Part shown: piece by piece, positions 42,376-49,850 of the stretch
How positions within the stretch are numbered: the first letter of the stretch is position 1
How the letters are laid out: every line of letters starts with the position of its first letter
Assembly (NCBI RefSeq): GCF_007280555.1
Contig: NZ_VKDB01000006.1
Span: 113,401-177,400 of the forward strand
Direction of reading: 5' to 3'
DNA: 64,000 nucleotides
From: Deinococcus detaillensis
GTDB taxonomy: Bacteria; Deinococcota; Deinococci; Deinococcales; Deinococcaceae
Position numbers and translations under genes: made by a program
The notes under the pieces: generated by a model
What the model saw: the letters and a program-made list of their open reading frames with translations, nothing else
Told to the model about the DNA's origin: nothing
Database searches by the model: none

Positions 42376-42633
42376 GCGCAAGCCGCCAGCGGAGAGGCTC
42401 TGAAACGCAGCGCAGGACTTTTCAGCGCTGCGCCAAAACCAACTTTGAAGAGCACTTGTGTGATTGGGCCGACCACGCATATCAGTAGACTCAGCAGCCG
42501 TTGGAGGTTCGTTAGCGATGCGAAAACGCGACCAGCAGTGGTGTGGGTGGCTGAGAGCAGTGCCAGCCGGCGGGTGAGGGTGTGAAGGGTCAGCAGTTCC
42601 ATTGCAACAGAGTTTAGCTCAGCTGGAGCAAAC

Positions 42634-43089
42634 TCAGGTTGTTTCGCTGCTTTCCAGCCGAGTTTCCACCACGATCTCACTGTTTAAGCTGGCGGCCACC
42701 GAGCAGTATTTTTCGTGGCTGAGCTTGGCAGCGCGTTCGAACTGCTCGGCGCTTACGCCTTTGCCAGCGGCAATGTGGCGCAGGGTAATGGTGGTGTAGC
42801 GCTTGGGATCGCTCTGCGCCCGCTCACCCTCCACTTCGATGCGGTAGCGCGACAGAGGGGTGCGGCGCTTGTTCATCACTTCCACCACGTCGTAGGCGGT
42901 GCAGGTAGCCAGCGCTCCCAACAGCGCTTCCATCGGGCTGACGCCGATTTTGGTGGCGCTGTTGTCGATCAGCAGTTGGTGGCCCGACGCCGAGACGCCG
43001 AGGTAGCGCTGCTCACCGAGCCAAGTCACCTGCATGGTTTTTGTGCTGACGGGTTGGACGTCTGAGGCGGCAGAATCGGCTAAGGTCAT
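42634..43089 (-). CDS. OsmC/Ohr-like peroxiredoxin family protein
   Basis: A 151-residue OsmC-fold protein that reduces organic hydroperoxides in known members. The first redox Cys is in LGALATCTAYDVVEV and the second in LSHEKYCSVAASL, matching the two active cysteines. GVSPMEALL precedes the first. TAAGCT (43096-43101) lies 6 nt before the ATG. It would add to oxidative-stress defence. Confidence 0.9.
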   Translation of the reverse strand: MTLADSAASDVQPVSTKTMQVTWLGEQRYLGVSASGHQLLIDNSATKIGVSPMEALLGALATCTAYDVVEVMNKRRTPLSRYRIEVEGERAQSDPKRYTTITLRHIAAGKGVSAEQFERAAKLSHEKYCSVAASLNSEIVVETRLESSETT

Positions 43090-43117
43090 GCGAGTAGCTT
43101 ACCCCGCTGGCGGCTTT

Positions 43118-44437
43118 TTAATCAGGCGCTGAATTGCCGTCTAGAGACAGCACCTGGTCTTCGGCTTCGTCCCACGTCACGTCGGCGCTCACCTCGGCCC
43201 AGGTGCCGTCCCATTCCTCTTCGTCGTCGAGCGAAGGCAAACACACTTCAAAAGTGGCCCCGCCGCCGGGAGTGTCCATCACCTTGATCTGGCCGCTGTG
43301 CGCGGTGATGACCTGCTGCGCGATGGTCAGTCCCAGGCCCGCCGACCCCGCTTCCTTGCCCCGGTAAAATTTATCGAAGATGCGCGGCTTGACGTCATCG
43401 GGGATGCCGGGGCCGTGATCGATGACGCAGATTTTGACTTGCCCGCCTTCTTCAAAAGCTTGCAGCTCGACGTGGTCGGCTCCGCCGCTGACCCGCACGG
43501 CATTGCTCACCAGATTGACGAAGACCTGGGTCAGCCGCCCCGGATCGCCCACGATTTCGAGTTCGGGCGTGCGGACGCTGACGCCGTAATCGCGCCCCAC
43601 CGCCCGCAGGAGTTCGGCGAGTTGCACAAAATGCGGCTCGATGCTCTGCACCAATTCGCCGCGTGAAAGCTGCAGGAGGTCGTTGACCAAGCGGGTCATG
43701 TTCTCGGCCACCCGCTGAGCGTCGTGCAGGGTCTGACTCGGCGCAGCGCCCGCCGCCGCGAATTCGCGCTCGACCCGGCGCAGGTAGCCGAGGAGGGCGG
43801 TGAGCGGGGTGCGGAGTTCGTGGCTGGTTTCGGCCAGAAACGTCTTTTGGAGGTTGAGCGATTCTTCGAGCTGCTGGGCAGTTTGTTCGAGTTTGAGGCG
43901 GCCTTCCTCGGCAACTTTGCCCAGCCGCTCCACCTCACCCAGCCGCACCTGCAAAGCGGCGTTGAGTGCCCGGATTTCGCCCTCGGCCAGTTCGCGCCGT
44001 GAGCGCTCGGCCGCTTCGGCAATGGCGCGGCGCACCGCCGGCGCGAGGCGCTCTAAGCGCTGCTTGAGGACATAATCGGTGACGCCGCGCCGCAGGGTAT
44101 CGACGGCCACTTCCTCGCCCATCGCGCCGGTCACGATGATAAAGGGGAGGTAGGGTTTGGCCTGCCGGGCCGCTTCAAAAGCCGACAAGCCGTCGTAGCC
44201 CGGCAGCGAGAAATCCGAGAGCACCAGATGCGGCGAGAACTCCTTGAGGGCCTCCAGGTAGCTCTCGGCGCTCTCGACTTGCCGCAGCACCGGAATCCAC
44301 GGCAGATCAGCACCTTCTAAGGTGATGGCGACGAGTTCTTGATCCAGCACATTGTCTTCGAGGTGCAGTACGCGCAGCTCACCGCCGGGCAGCGGGAAAC
44401 TCAGCGCGGGTGGGTAAGTGTGGGCAGGCTGAGACAT
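43118..44437 (-). CDS. Soluble REC-histidine kinase hybrid
   Basis: A 439-residue protein with an N-terminal receiver domain (VLHLEDNVLDQELV; phospho-acceptor Asp in LVLSDFSLPGYDG; Lys in DYVLKQRL), a coiled coil (~150-215), a HisKA domain with SHELRTPLTALLGYL, and a HATPase with VFVNLVSNAVRVS, DHGPGIPDD and GSAGLGLTIA. No membrane segment is present. The C-terminus is a ~40-residue acidic tail (DDEEEWDGTW onward). It may receive a phosphate from another kinase and pass it on. TAAAAT lies 8 nt upstream of the ATG. Confidence 0.88.
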   Translation of the reverse strand: MSQPAHTYPPALSFPLPGGELRVLHLEDNVLDQELVAITLEGADLPWIPVLRQVESAESYLEALKEFSPHLVLSDFSLPGYDGLSAFEAARQAKPYLPFIIVTGAMGEEVAVDTLRRGVTDYVLKQRLERLAPAVRRAIAEAAERSRRELAEGEIRALNAALQVRLGEVERLGKVAEEGRLKLEQTAQQLEESLNLQKTFLAETSHELRTPLTALLGYLRRVEREFAAAGAAPSQTLHDAQRVAENMTRLVNDLLQLSRGELVQSIEPHFVQLAELLRAVGRDYGVSVRTPELEIVGDPGRLTQVFVNLVSNAVRVSGGADHVELQAFEEGGQVKICVIDHGPGIPDDVKPRIFDKFYRGKEAGSAGLGLTIAQQVITAHSGQIKVMDTPGGGATFEVCLPSLDDEEEWDGTWAEVSADVTWDEAEDQVLSLDGNSAPD

Positions 44438-44667
44438 TGCCGTGCATTTTACGCTGGCAAACTGACCGGCAAGTGTAGTGCCGGTCTGTGCCGCCAAACC
44501 AGCCGGGTCAAGTCGGTGAGGTCAAACCGGCGCGTTCAAGTCAGCGCAGTGAAGCGTTTACGGCGGCGCGGTCGTTGTGTCACACTAACTGCTATCCGGG
44601 CCCCCTTGGTCGGGTGCATTTTGTTTTTGGGTCATTGTTCAAGGTTTTTGTTCAAGGAGGACACCCC
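44438..44667. other. Divergent control region of the kinase gene and the ABC operon
   Basis: About 230 nt between the REC-kinase start and the ABC binding-protein gene. It holds the TAAAAT box of the kinase gene and the AAGGAGG ribosome site (44654-44660) of the binding-protein gene. No further ORF is convincing. Confidence 0.45.
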
Positions 44668-46254
44668 ATGCACCGAACCACACACCGCCTGAGAAGTACC
44701 CTCGCGCTCGCCCTCGCTCTGAGTTCGCCGCTGGCCGCCGCGCAGTCGGGCCGCGAAAGTACGCTGGTGCTGGGCGGCGACTTTTCCGATCTGATCACGC
44801 TCGATCCGGGCGTTTCGTATGAGTTTACCGGCTCGCTGCTGGCGGGCAACCTCTACGACACCCTGGTGGCCTACGAAGGCAACAACCTGACCACCCTGCG
44901 CCCGCGTCTGGCCAGTAGTTGGAAGGTTGCGCCCACCGCCACCGGCTCCCGCATCACCTTCACGCTGCGCGACGCCAAGTTCAGCACGGGCAGGCCCGTC
45001 ACGGCGGCCGACGTGGTGTACTCGCTCAACCGCGTCATCTCGCTCAAAACGCCGTCGAGCTTTTTGCTGACGGATGTGGCCAACATCAAAATCGGTTCGG
45101 TGACGGCCCCCGACGCCAAGACGCTGGTGATGGACATTCCCAAAACCGCCAATCCCAACATCGTGCTAGCTCTCCTGACTTTTAATGTGGGCGGCGTGAT
45201 CGACAGCGCGGAGGCCAAAGCCCACGAGCAAAACGGCGACTTCGGCACGGCTTGGCTCAAAGACCACTCGGCAGGCTCGGGGCCGTTTGCCCTCAACCGC
45301 TGGGACAGAAGCGCTCAGGTGGCGCTGGACATCAACCCCAACGCCTTTCGCAAGTCGCCCAACATCAAGCGGGTGATTTTGCGCTACATGCAGGAATCCG
45401 CCGTGCAGCAGTCGGCGCTCAACTCCGGCGAAATTGACGTGGCCTGGGACTACACCCCCGACGCCTTTAATGCCGCGCTGAAAAATTCCAAGCTGAAGGC
45501 CCTGAAAACCGACACCTTTCAGCTTCAGTATCTGGGCATGAATTCCGGCAAGGGCGCAGCGTTTGAGGACGCCCGCGTGCGCCAAGCGGTGCGCTACGCC
45601 ACCGACCAGGACGGCATTATCAAGAGCTTGTTGCAGGGGCTGGGCCGCAAAACCCAGACCATCATCCCGATTGGACTGGCCGGGTCCAACAGCGCTTTGC
45701 CGTACACCTACAACGTGACCAAAGCCAAAGAACTGATGGCGGCGGCGGGCAAGAGCGGCGGCTTCAGTGTGGACTTCTCGATTCCTACCGGCTCGTGCGC
45801 GGGTGGCGTCCCGTGCCAAGACCTCGCCGCCAAGGTGCAGTCGGACTTGGCCAAAATCGGCATCAAGGCCAACATCAAGCAGATGGTGAGTGCTGACCTC
45901 TACACCATGTACCGCGCCCAAAAAGCCGAACTGATCTTGGCTCCGTGGAGTCCCGATTACGCTGACGCCGACGGCAACGGCACGCCGCTGGCCGACTTCA
46001 ACGCCAAGTCGCTGGCTTGGCGCAACGTATGGCAAAACGACCAAGCCAGCAAACTGGCCCAAGCCGCCGCCATTGAAACCGACGCGACCAAACGGGTGGC
46101 GCTCTACAAGCAGCTCACCGAGCTGGTGGCCAAAGACGGCCCTTACGCCATCTTGTATCAGCCGTACAAGCCGGTCGTCACCAGCGTCAACGTGGTGGGG
46201 TTTGACCGCAATGCCAACGGTGACGTGCGCTTTGAGAAAGTAAGCAAGAAGTAG
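44668..46254 (+). CDS. Peptide/nickel-type ABC transporter substrate-binding protein
   Basis: A 528-residue extracytoplasmic binding protein of the DppA/OppA family. The signal peptide ends at ALSSPLAAAQS. ITLDPGVSYEFTG and the FSTGRPVTAADVVYSLNRV block are signature regions. PSSFLLTDV and SGPFALNRWD follow. AAGGAGG (44654-44660) lies 7 nt before the ATG, a strong SD. It is the first gene of an operon with two permeases. No ATPase gene is in the window, so it must share one. Confidence 0.92.
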   Translation: MHRTTHRLRSTLALALALSSPLAAAQSGRESTLVLGGDFSDLITLDPGVSYEFTGSLLAGNLYDTLVAYEGNNLTTLRPRLASSWKVAPTATGSRITFTLRDAKFSTGRPVTAADVVYSLNRVISLKTPSSFLLTDVANIKIGSVTAPDAKTLVMDIPKTANPNIVLALLTFNVGGVIDSAEAKAHEQNGDFGTAWLKDHSAGSGPFALNRWDRSAQVALDINPNAFRKSPNIKRVILRYMQESAVQQSALNSGEIDVAWDYTPDAFNAALKNSKLKALKTDTFQLQYLGMNSGKGAAFEDARVRQAVRYATDQDGIIKSLLQGLGRKTQTIIPIGLAGSNSALPYTYNVTKAKELMAAAGKSGGFSVDFSIPTGSCAGGVPCQDLAAKVQSDLAKIGIKANIKQMVSADLYTMYRAQKAELILAPWSPDYADADGNGTPLADFNAKSLAWRNVWQNDQASKLAQAAAIETDATKRVALYKQLTELVAKDGPYAILYQPYKPVVTSVNVVGFDRNANGDVRFEKVSKK

Positions 46255-46261
46255 CAGGGAC

Positions 46262-46340
46262 GTTCGCTTTGCTTATTCCCCTCTGCTGCCGAGCTTGCCG
46301 AGTCAGCGGAAGGCGTGAATGGGCAAAGCGAACTTCTTTT
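46262..46340 (+). terminator. Long intra-operon hairpin, possible attenuator
   Basis: GTTCGCTTTGC (46262-46272) pairs perfectly with GCAAAGCGAAC (46323-46333). Between them CTGCTG/CAGCGG and TTCC/GGAA add inner pairing. TTCTTTTT follows. It sits 7 nt after the binding-protein stop and before the permease genes. Such a structure usually lowers downstream transcription or protects the upstream mRNA end. Confidence 0.6.
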
Positions 46341-46345
46341 TCACA

Positions 46346-46522
46346 TCATACGGATTCCGGCCATTCTGTTCTCTTTCGGAAAAGTACCGAAAGCCAACTC
46401 CATTCTGGAATCCGTACTTTTTCCTACTCCCGCTGTCTTGGGCAGAGCGGCACCCGTATGGGGCCTGCCCGCTGGTCGGGTTTCGCAGTTATTACCTAAC
46501 TGTTCAACCGGAATCTGTATCA
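46346..46522. repeat. MITE-like element with 15-bp terminal inverted repeats
   Basis: The left end is TCATACGGATTCCGG (46346-46360). The right end is CCGGAATCTGTATCA (46508-46522), whose complement matches the left with two mismatches. The element is 177 bp and has no coding capacity of its own. It contains CTTTCGG-N7-CCGAAAG and an internal CCATTCTGGAATCCGTA that is identical to an arm of the hairpin at 63495-63549. Its right end also recurs at 62446-62471. It lies between two genes of one operon. Confidence 0.7.
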
Positions 46523-46554
46523 CTCGCGGCTCACCGCCTTCTGAGGAGACTCCC

Positions 46555-47562
46555 TTGCTGATCTACATTCTCCGGCGGCTGGCGCTGATGGTCTTCGTGC
46601 TGTGGGGCGTCACGCTGGCGGCTTTTCTTATTTCACACGCCCTGCCCGCTGATCCGGCGGCGGCGGCGCTGGGCAACAATGCCCGCGAAGAGCAGCTTCA
46701 AGAGTTCCGCGTCAAAAACGGACTCGACAGACCGCTGGCCGTGCAGTACGGCGTGTACATGGGCAAGCTGCTTCAGGGCGACCTCGGCACTTCGCTGCGA
46801 ACCCAAAACAGCATCACGGCGGATTTGAAACAGTTTTTTCCGGCCACGCTGGAGCTGACCCTCGGCGCAGTCGTTTTCGCGGTGCTGATCGGCTTGCCGC
46901 TGGGCATTTTGGCGGCGCTGCAACACGGCAAAGCGCTCGATTTGCTGGCCCGTATTTTTGCGCTGTTGGGCGGAGCGACCCCGGTGTACTGGCTGGCGAT
47001 CTTGGCGCTCAATATTTTCCATGAGCGCCTCGGCTGGCTGCCGGGGCCGGGCCGGATCGACGCCTACAGCCTCGCCCCGCCGATTCACACCGGCCTAGTG
47101 ACCGTAGACGCCATTCTCGCCCGTGACCCGCAAGTGCTGGTGGATAGCCTGCGCCACCTGATTTTGCCGGGGCTGGTGCTGGGCGCGTTCTCGGCGGCGC
47201 TGCTGACCCGCATGACCCGGAGTGCGCTGCTGGAAGTGCTCTCACAGGACTACATCCGCACCGCCCGCGCCAAAGGTCTCAAGCGGGGCCGGGTGATCTG
47301 GCGGCACGCTCTCAAAAACGCTGCTCTGCCGCTGCTGACGGTCTTCGGCAGCTTGTTCGGCAGCTTGTTGACCGGGGCAGTGCTGACCGAAACCATCTTT
47401 TCGTGGCCGGGTATCGGCAGCTACGCCACCACCTCGGCCATCAGCCTCGACTTTCCGGCGGTCATGGGTGTGACGTTGGTGGCAGGCTTGGCTTACTCAG
47501 TGGTCAATTTGCTGGTTGACCTCGCCTACGCCACCTTCGACCCGAGGATCAGCTTTTCATGA
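46555..47562 (+). CDS. ABC transporter permease, DppB type
   Basis: A 335-residue inner-membrane permease with six transmembrane segments. The N-terminal YILRRLALMVFVLWGVTL and the ATPase-coupling EAA loop region DYIRTARAKGLKRGRVIWRH are characteristic of DppB/OppB. The start is TTG 46555, set by GAGGAG (46543-46548) at 6-nt spacing. A longer frame runs back through the MITE-like element and is rejected. The stop overlaps the next ATG (ATGA). Confidence 0.92.
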   Translation: MLIYILRRLALMVFVLWGVTLAAFLISHALPADPAAAALGNNAREEQLQEFRVKNGLDRPLAVQYGVYMGKLLQGDLGTSLRTQNSITADLKQFFPATLELTLGAVVFAVLIGLPLGILAALQHGKALDLLARIFALLGGATPVYWLAILALNIFHERLGWLPGPGRIDAYSLAPPIHTGLVTVDAILARDPQVLVDSLRHLILPGLVLGAFSAALLTRMTRSALLEVLSQDYIRTARAKGLKRGRVIWRHALKNAALPLLTVFGSLFGSLLTGAVLTETIFSWPGIGSYATTSAISLDFPAVMGVTLVAGLAYSVVNLLVDLAYATFDPRISFS

Positions 47563-48416
47563 CCACCACTTCACTCAAACCCCGGCGCACAGAAAATGCG
47601 GCTCTGCGCAAACTCCGGCGCAACAGCGGGGCTATGCTCGGCTTCGTGTTGTTGGTGATCTTGGTGGTGTCGGCCCTGCTCGGCCCGCTGTTCTTGGGCA
47701 GTCCGGGAGCGCAGGACTTGGCCGCCCGGCTCTCGGTTCCTTCGGCGGCACACTGGCTGGGCACCGATCAGCTGGGCCGCGACGTGCTGACCCGCGTGCT
47801 CAGCGGTGCCCGCATTTCGCTGGGGCTGGGCGTCGGGGTGATGCTCTCGGCGCTGATCGTCGGTTCGCTGATCGGCCTACTGGCAGGCTTGTTGGGCGGC
47901 TGGTGGGACGAGGCCCTCATGCGCCTCACCGACATCTTTTTGGCGTTTCCGAGCTTGATTTTGGCGATGGCCATTTCGGCGGCGCTGGGGCCGAACCTGA
48001 CCAACGTGATGATAGCAGTGGCGCTGGTGTCTTGGCCGACTTACGCCCGCTTGATCCGTGCTCAAGTGCTGGCCCTGCGCGAGCGCGAGTTCGTGGAAGC
48101 CGCCCGCGCTCTGGGCGGCTCGCAAACTCGGGTGGCTCTGCGCCACTTGCTGCCCAATTCATTTGCGCCTTTGCTGGTGCAGGGCAGTTTCGATGTTGGC
48201 AGCGCCATTCTGACGGCGGCGGGCCTGGGCTTTATCGGCTTCGGCGCTCAGCCGCCCACCCCCGAATGGGGAGCGATGGTGTCCGAGACGCGCAATTACA
48301 TTGCCCAAGCGCCATGGGCATCGAGCGCCCCCGCCGTGGCTATTTTGCTGACGGTGCTGGCCTTTAACCTGATCGGCGACGGCCTGCGCGACGTGTTTGA
48401 TCCACGCGGGCGCTGA
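47559..48416 (+). CDS. ABC transporter permease, DppC type
   Basis: A 285-residue permease with the N-terminal cytoplasmic lead RRNSGAMLGFVLLVIL, the HWLGTDQLGRDVLTRVLSGA block of DppC/OppC and the EAA loop REREFVEAARALGGSQTRV. It is coupled to the DppB-type gene by 4 bp. With 44668 and 46555 it forms the membrane and binding parts of one importer. A weak hairpin (48436-48453) follows. Confidence 0.93.
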   Translation: MTTTSLKPRRTENAALRKLRRNSGAMLGFVLLVILVVSALLGPLFLGSPGAQDLAARLSVPSAAHWLGTDQLGRDVLTRVLSGARISLGLGVGVMLSALIVGSLIGLLAGLLGGWWDEALMRLTDIFLAFPSLILAMAISAALGPNLTNVMIAVALVSWPTYARLIRAQVLALREREFVEAARALGGSQTRVALRHLLPNSFAPLLVQGSFDVGSAILTAAGLGFIGFGAQPPTPEWGAMVSETRNYIAQAPWASSAPAVAILLTVLAFNLIGDGLRDVFDPRGR

Positions 48417-48491
48417 AAAGCAGGACGAGAAATCCCCCACTACCCAAGGTGGGAAATTTGTCTTGGGGCAAGCTCCTGCACAGTCAGCCGC

Positions 48492-48540
48492 GTTCACACC
48501 ACGTTCACACTGCCTCCCCGCGCTGTTCACGCGCCCCGAA
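48492..48540 (+). promoter_or_regulatory. GTTCAC direct repeats upstream of the SHOCT gene
   Basis: GTTCAC occurs at 48492-48497, 48503-48508 and 48535-48540. The first two are 11 bp apart and the third is 32 bp further, so all lie on one DNA face. This is the usual layout of OmpR/PhoB-family binding sites. TACCTT follows at 48543. An OmpR-type regulator gene lies 600 bp downstream. Confidence 0.5.
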
Positions 48541-48597
48541 CTACCTTCTGTGTAGGCAAGGCAGACACCACAGCCCCACTGCCACAGGAGAACTTTC

Positions 48598-49107
48598 ATG
48601 GACGTCATCATCAACAACCCCGCGACCTCGGCCCAACCTCAAGTTCAGTACGCTCCCCTCACCCAGACGCCCTACGGCTACGGCCCAGGCTACGGCGAGT
48701 ACAAGGACAATCATGGTCATGGCGGCCCCGGCTTCTTGTTGCCCTTCTTGCTCATCGGTGGTTTTTTGTTCTGGCGCGGCAAAACCAAGCGCCGCCGCAT
48801 GACGCAGCGCTGGAAAATGGCGGGTGGCCTCAGCAGCCAAGGCCCCGCTGTGCAGGAACATGGCGACGCTGGGAACACAGGCCCCGACTTCGTGGACGAC
48901 ATCCGCGAGAACTTCAGGCGCGGCAGAGAGCGTTTCATGAGTGACGGAGCGCTCGGCATTGCCCGCGAACGTTACGCCAAAGGTGAAATCAACGCCGATG
49001 AATATCAGGCCATCGTTCGGGCGCTCGGTGGCGACTCCGGCAATCCATCTGGTAATCAAAGCCGCACGAATATGAACAAGGGTACCCCACCCGATAGCAT
49101 CATCTGA
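48598..49107 (+). CDS. SHOCT-domain membrane protein
   Basis: A 169-residue protein. The N-terminal ~50 residues are Tyr/Gly/Pro-rich (YGYGPGYGEYKD). One transmembrane helix follows (GFLLPFLLIGGFLFW) with a basic stop-transfer KTKRRR. The C-terminal SHOCT domain (ALGIARERYAKGEINADEYQ) is a short helical module common in bacterial membrane proteins. CAGGAG lies 8 nt before the ATG. It has its own terminator, so it is separate from the two-component genes although probably related in regulation. Confidence 0.75.
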   Translation: MDVIINNPATSAQPQVQYAPLTQTPYGYGPGYGEYKDNHGHGGPGFLLPFLLIGGFLFWRGKTKRRRMTQRWKMAGGLSSQGPAVQEHGDAGNTGPDFVDDIRENFRRGRERFMSDGALGIARERYAKGEINADEYQAIVRALGGDSGNPSGNQSRTNMNKGTPPDSII

Positions 49108-49116
49108 TTCAAACTG

Positions 49117-49155
49117 AACGCGCCCCATTCACCCTGGGCGCGTTTTCCTTTTCCT
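49117..49155 (+). terminator. Terminator of the SHOCT gene
   Basis: AACGCGCCC (49117-49125) pairs with GGGCGCGTT (49136-49144), followed by TTCCTTTTCC. Confidence 0.78.
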
Positions 49156-49178
49156 CCTCCCCCATACTGAGGCCCAAG

Positions 49179-49850
49179 ATGTCCGCCACCATTTTGATCG
49201 TAGAAGATGAAACCCGCCTCGCCGATATTCTGGAACAGTATCTGCGGCTGGGCGGCTTTCACACCGAACGGGCCGCCACCGGGCCGCGTGCGCTGGAATT
49301 GTGGCGGGCGGGGCGTCCGGCGCTGATCTTGCTTGATCTGATGCTGCCCGAAATGGACGGCCTTGAGGTGGCGCGGCGGGTGCGGGCCGAGTCGGAGGTG
49401 CCGATCATTATGCTGACCGCCCGTGACGAGGAAGTTGACCGCTTGGTGGGATTGGGCATCGGGGCCGACGATTACGTAATCAAGCCGTACAGCCCGCGTG
49501 AAGTGGTGGCGCGGGTGCGGGCGGTGCTGCGGCGTGCCCAGAATGCTGCTCCGGTGCCCAGCACGCTGCACGCCGGGCAACTCACGCTCGACACCGCCGC
49601 TTTTGAAGCCCGCTGCGGCGAGGAGATTCTGGACGTGACAGTGGCCGAACTGCGCCTGCTCACCGCGCTGGCTCAGGCGGCGGGCGCAGTCAAATCGCGC
49701 TCCGAACTGCTCTCGGCGCTGGGCGGCCTAGACCGGGGCACCGATGAGCGCACGGTGGATGCCCACGTCAAGAATCTGCGCCGCAAAATGGGCGCGTGCG
49801 GCGAGGGTCTAGAAACGGTGCGCGGCGTCGGCTACCGCTTGAGGAGCTGA
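49179..49850 (+). CDS. OmpR/PhoB-family response regulator
   Basis: A 223-residue DNA-binding regulator. The receiver domain has ILIVEDETRLADIL, phospho-Asp in LILLDLMLPEMDGLE, and Lys in DYVIKPYSPREV. The winged-helix effector ends DERTVDAHVKNLRRKMG and GVGYRLRS. Its stop overlaps the kinase ATG (TGATG), so both are made together. CATACT (49163-49168) is a possible -10 box. The GTTCAC repeats upstream of the SHOCT gene are candidate targets. Confidence 0.94.
   Translation: MSATILIVEDETRLADILEQYLRLGGFHTERAATGPRALELWRAGRPALILLDLMLPEMDGLEVARRVRAESEVPIIMLTARDEEVDRLVGLGIGADDYVIKPYSPREVVARVRAVLRRAQNAAPVPSTLHAGQLTLDTAAFEARCGEEILDVTVAELRLLTALAQAAGAVKSRSELLSALGGLDRGTDERTVDAHVKNLRRKMGACGEGLETVRGVGYRLRS

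Noticed and set aside
46315..46554. N-terminal extension of the DppB-type permease through the repeat element
   Set aside because: The extension is translated MITE-like sequence. TTG 46555 has a good ribosome site and the standard family N-terminus.
48436..48460. Terminator after the DppC-type gene
   Set aside because: Only a 5-bp stem with a poor T-run; noted in the gene entry but too weak for its own feature.
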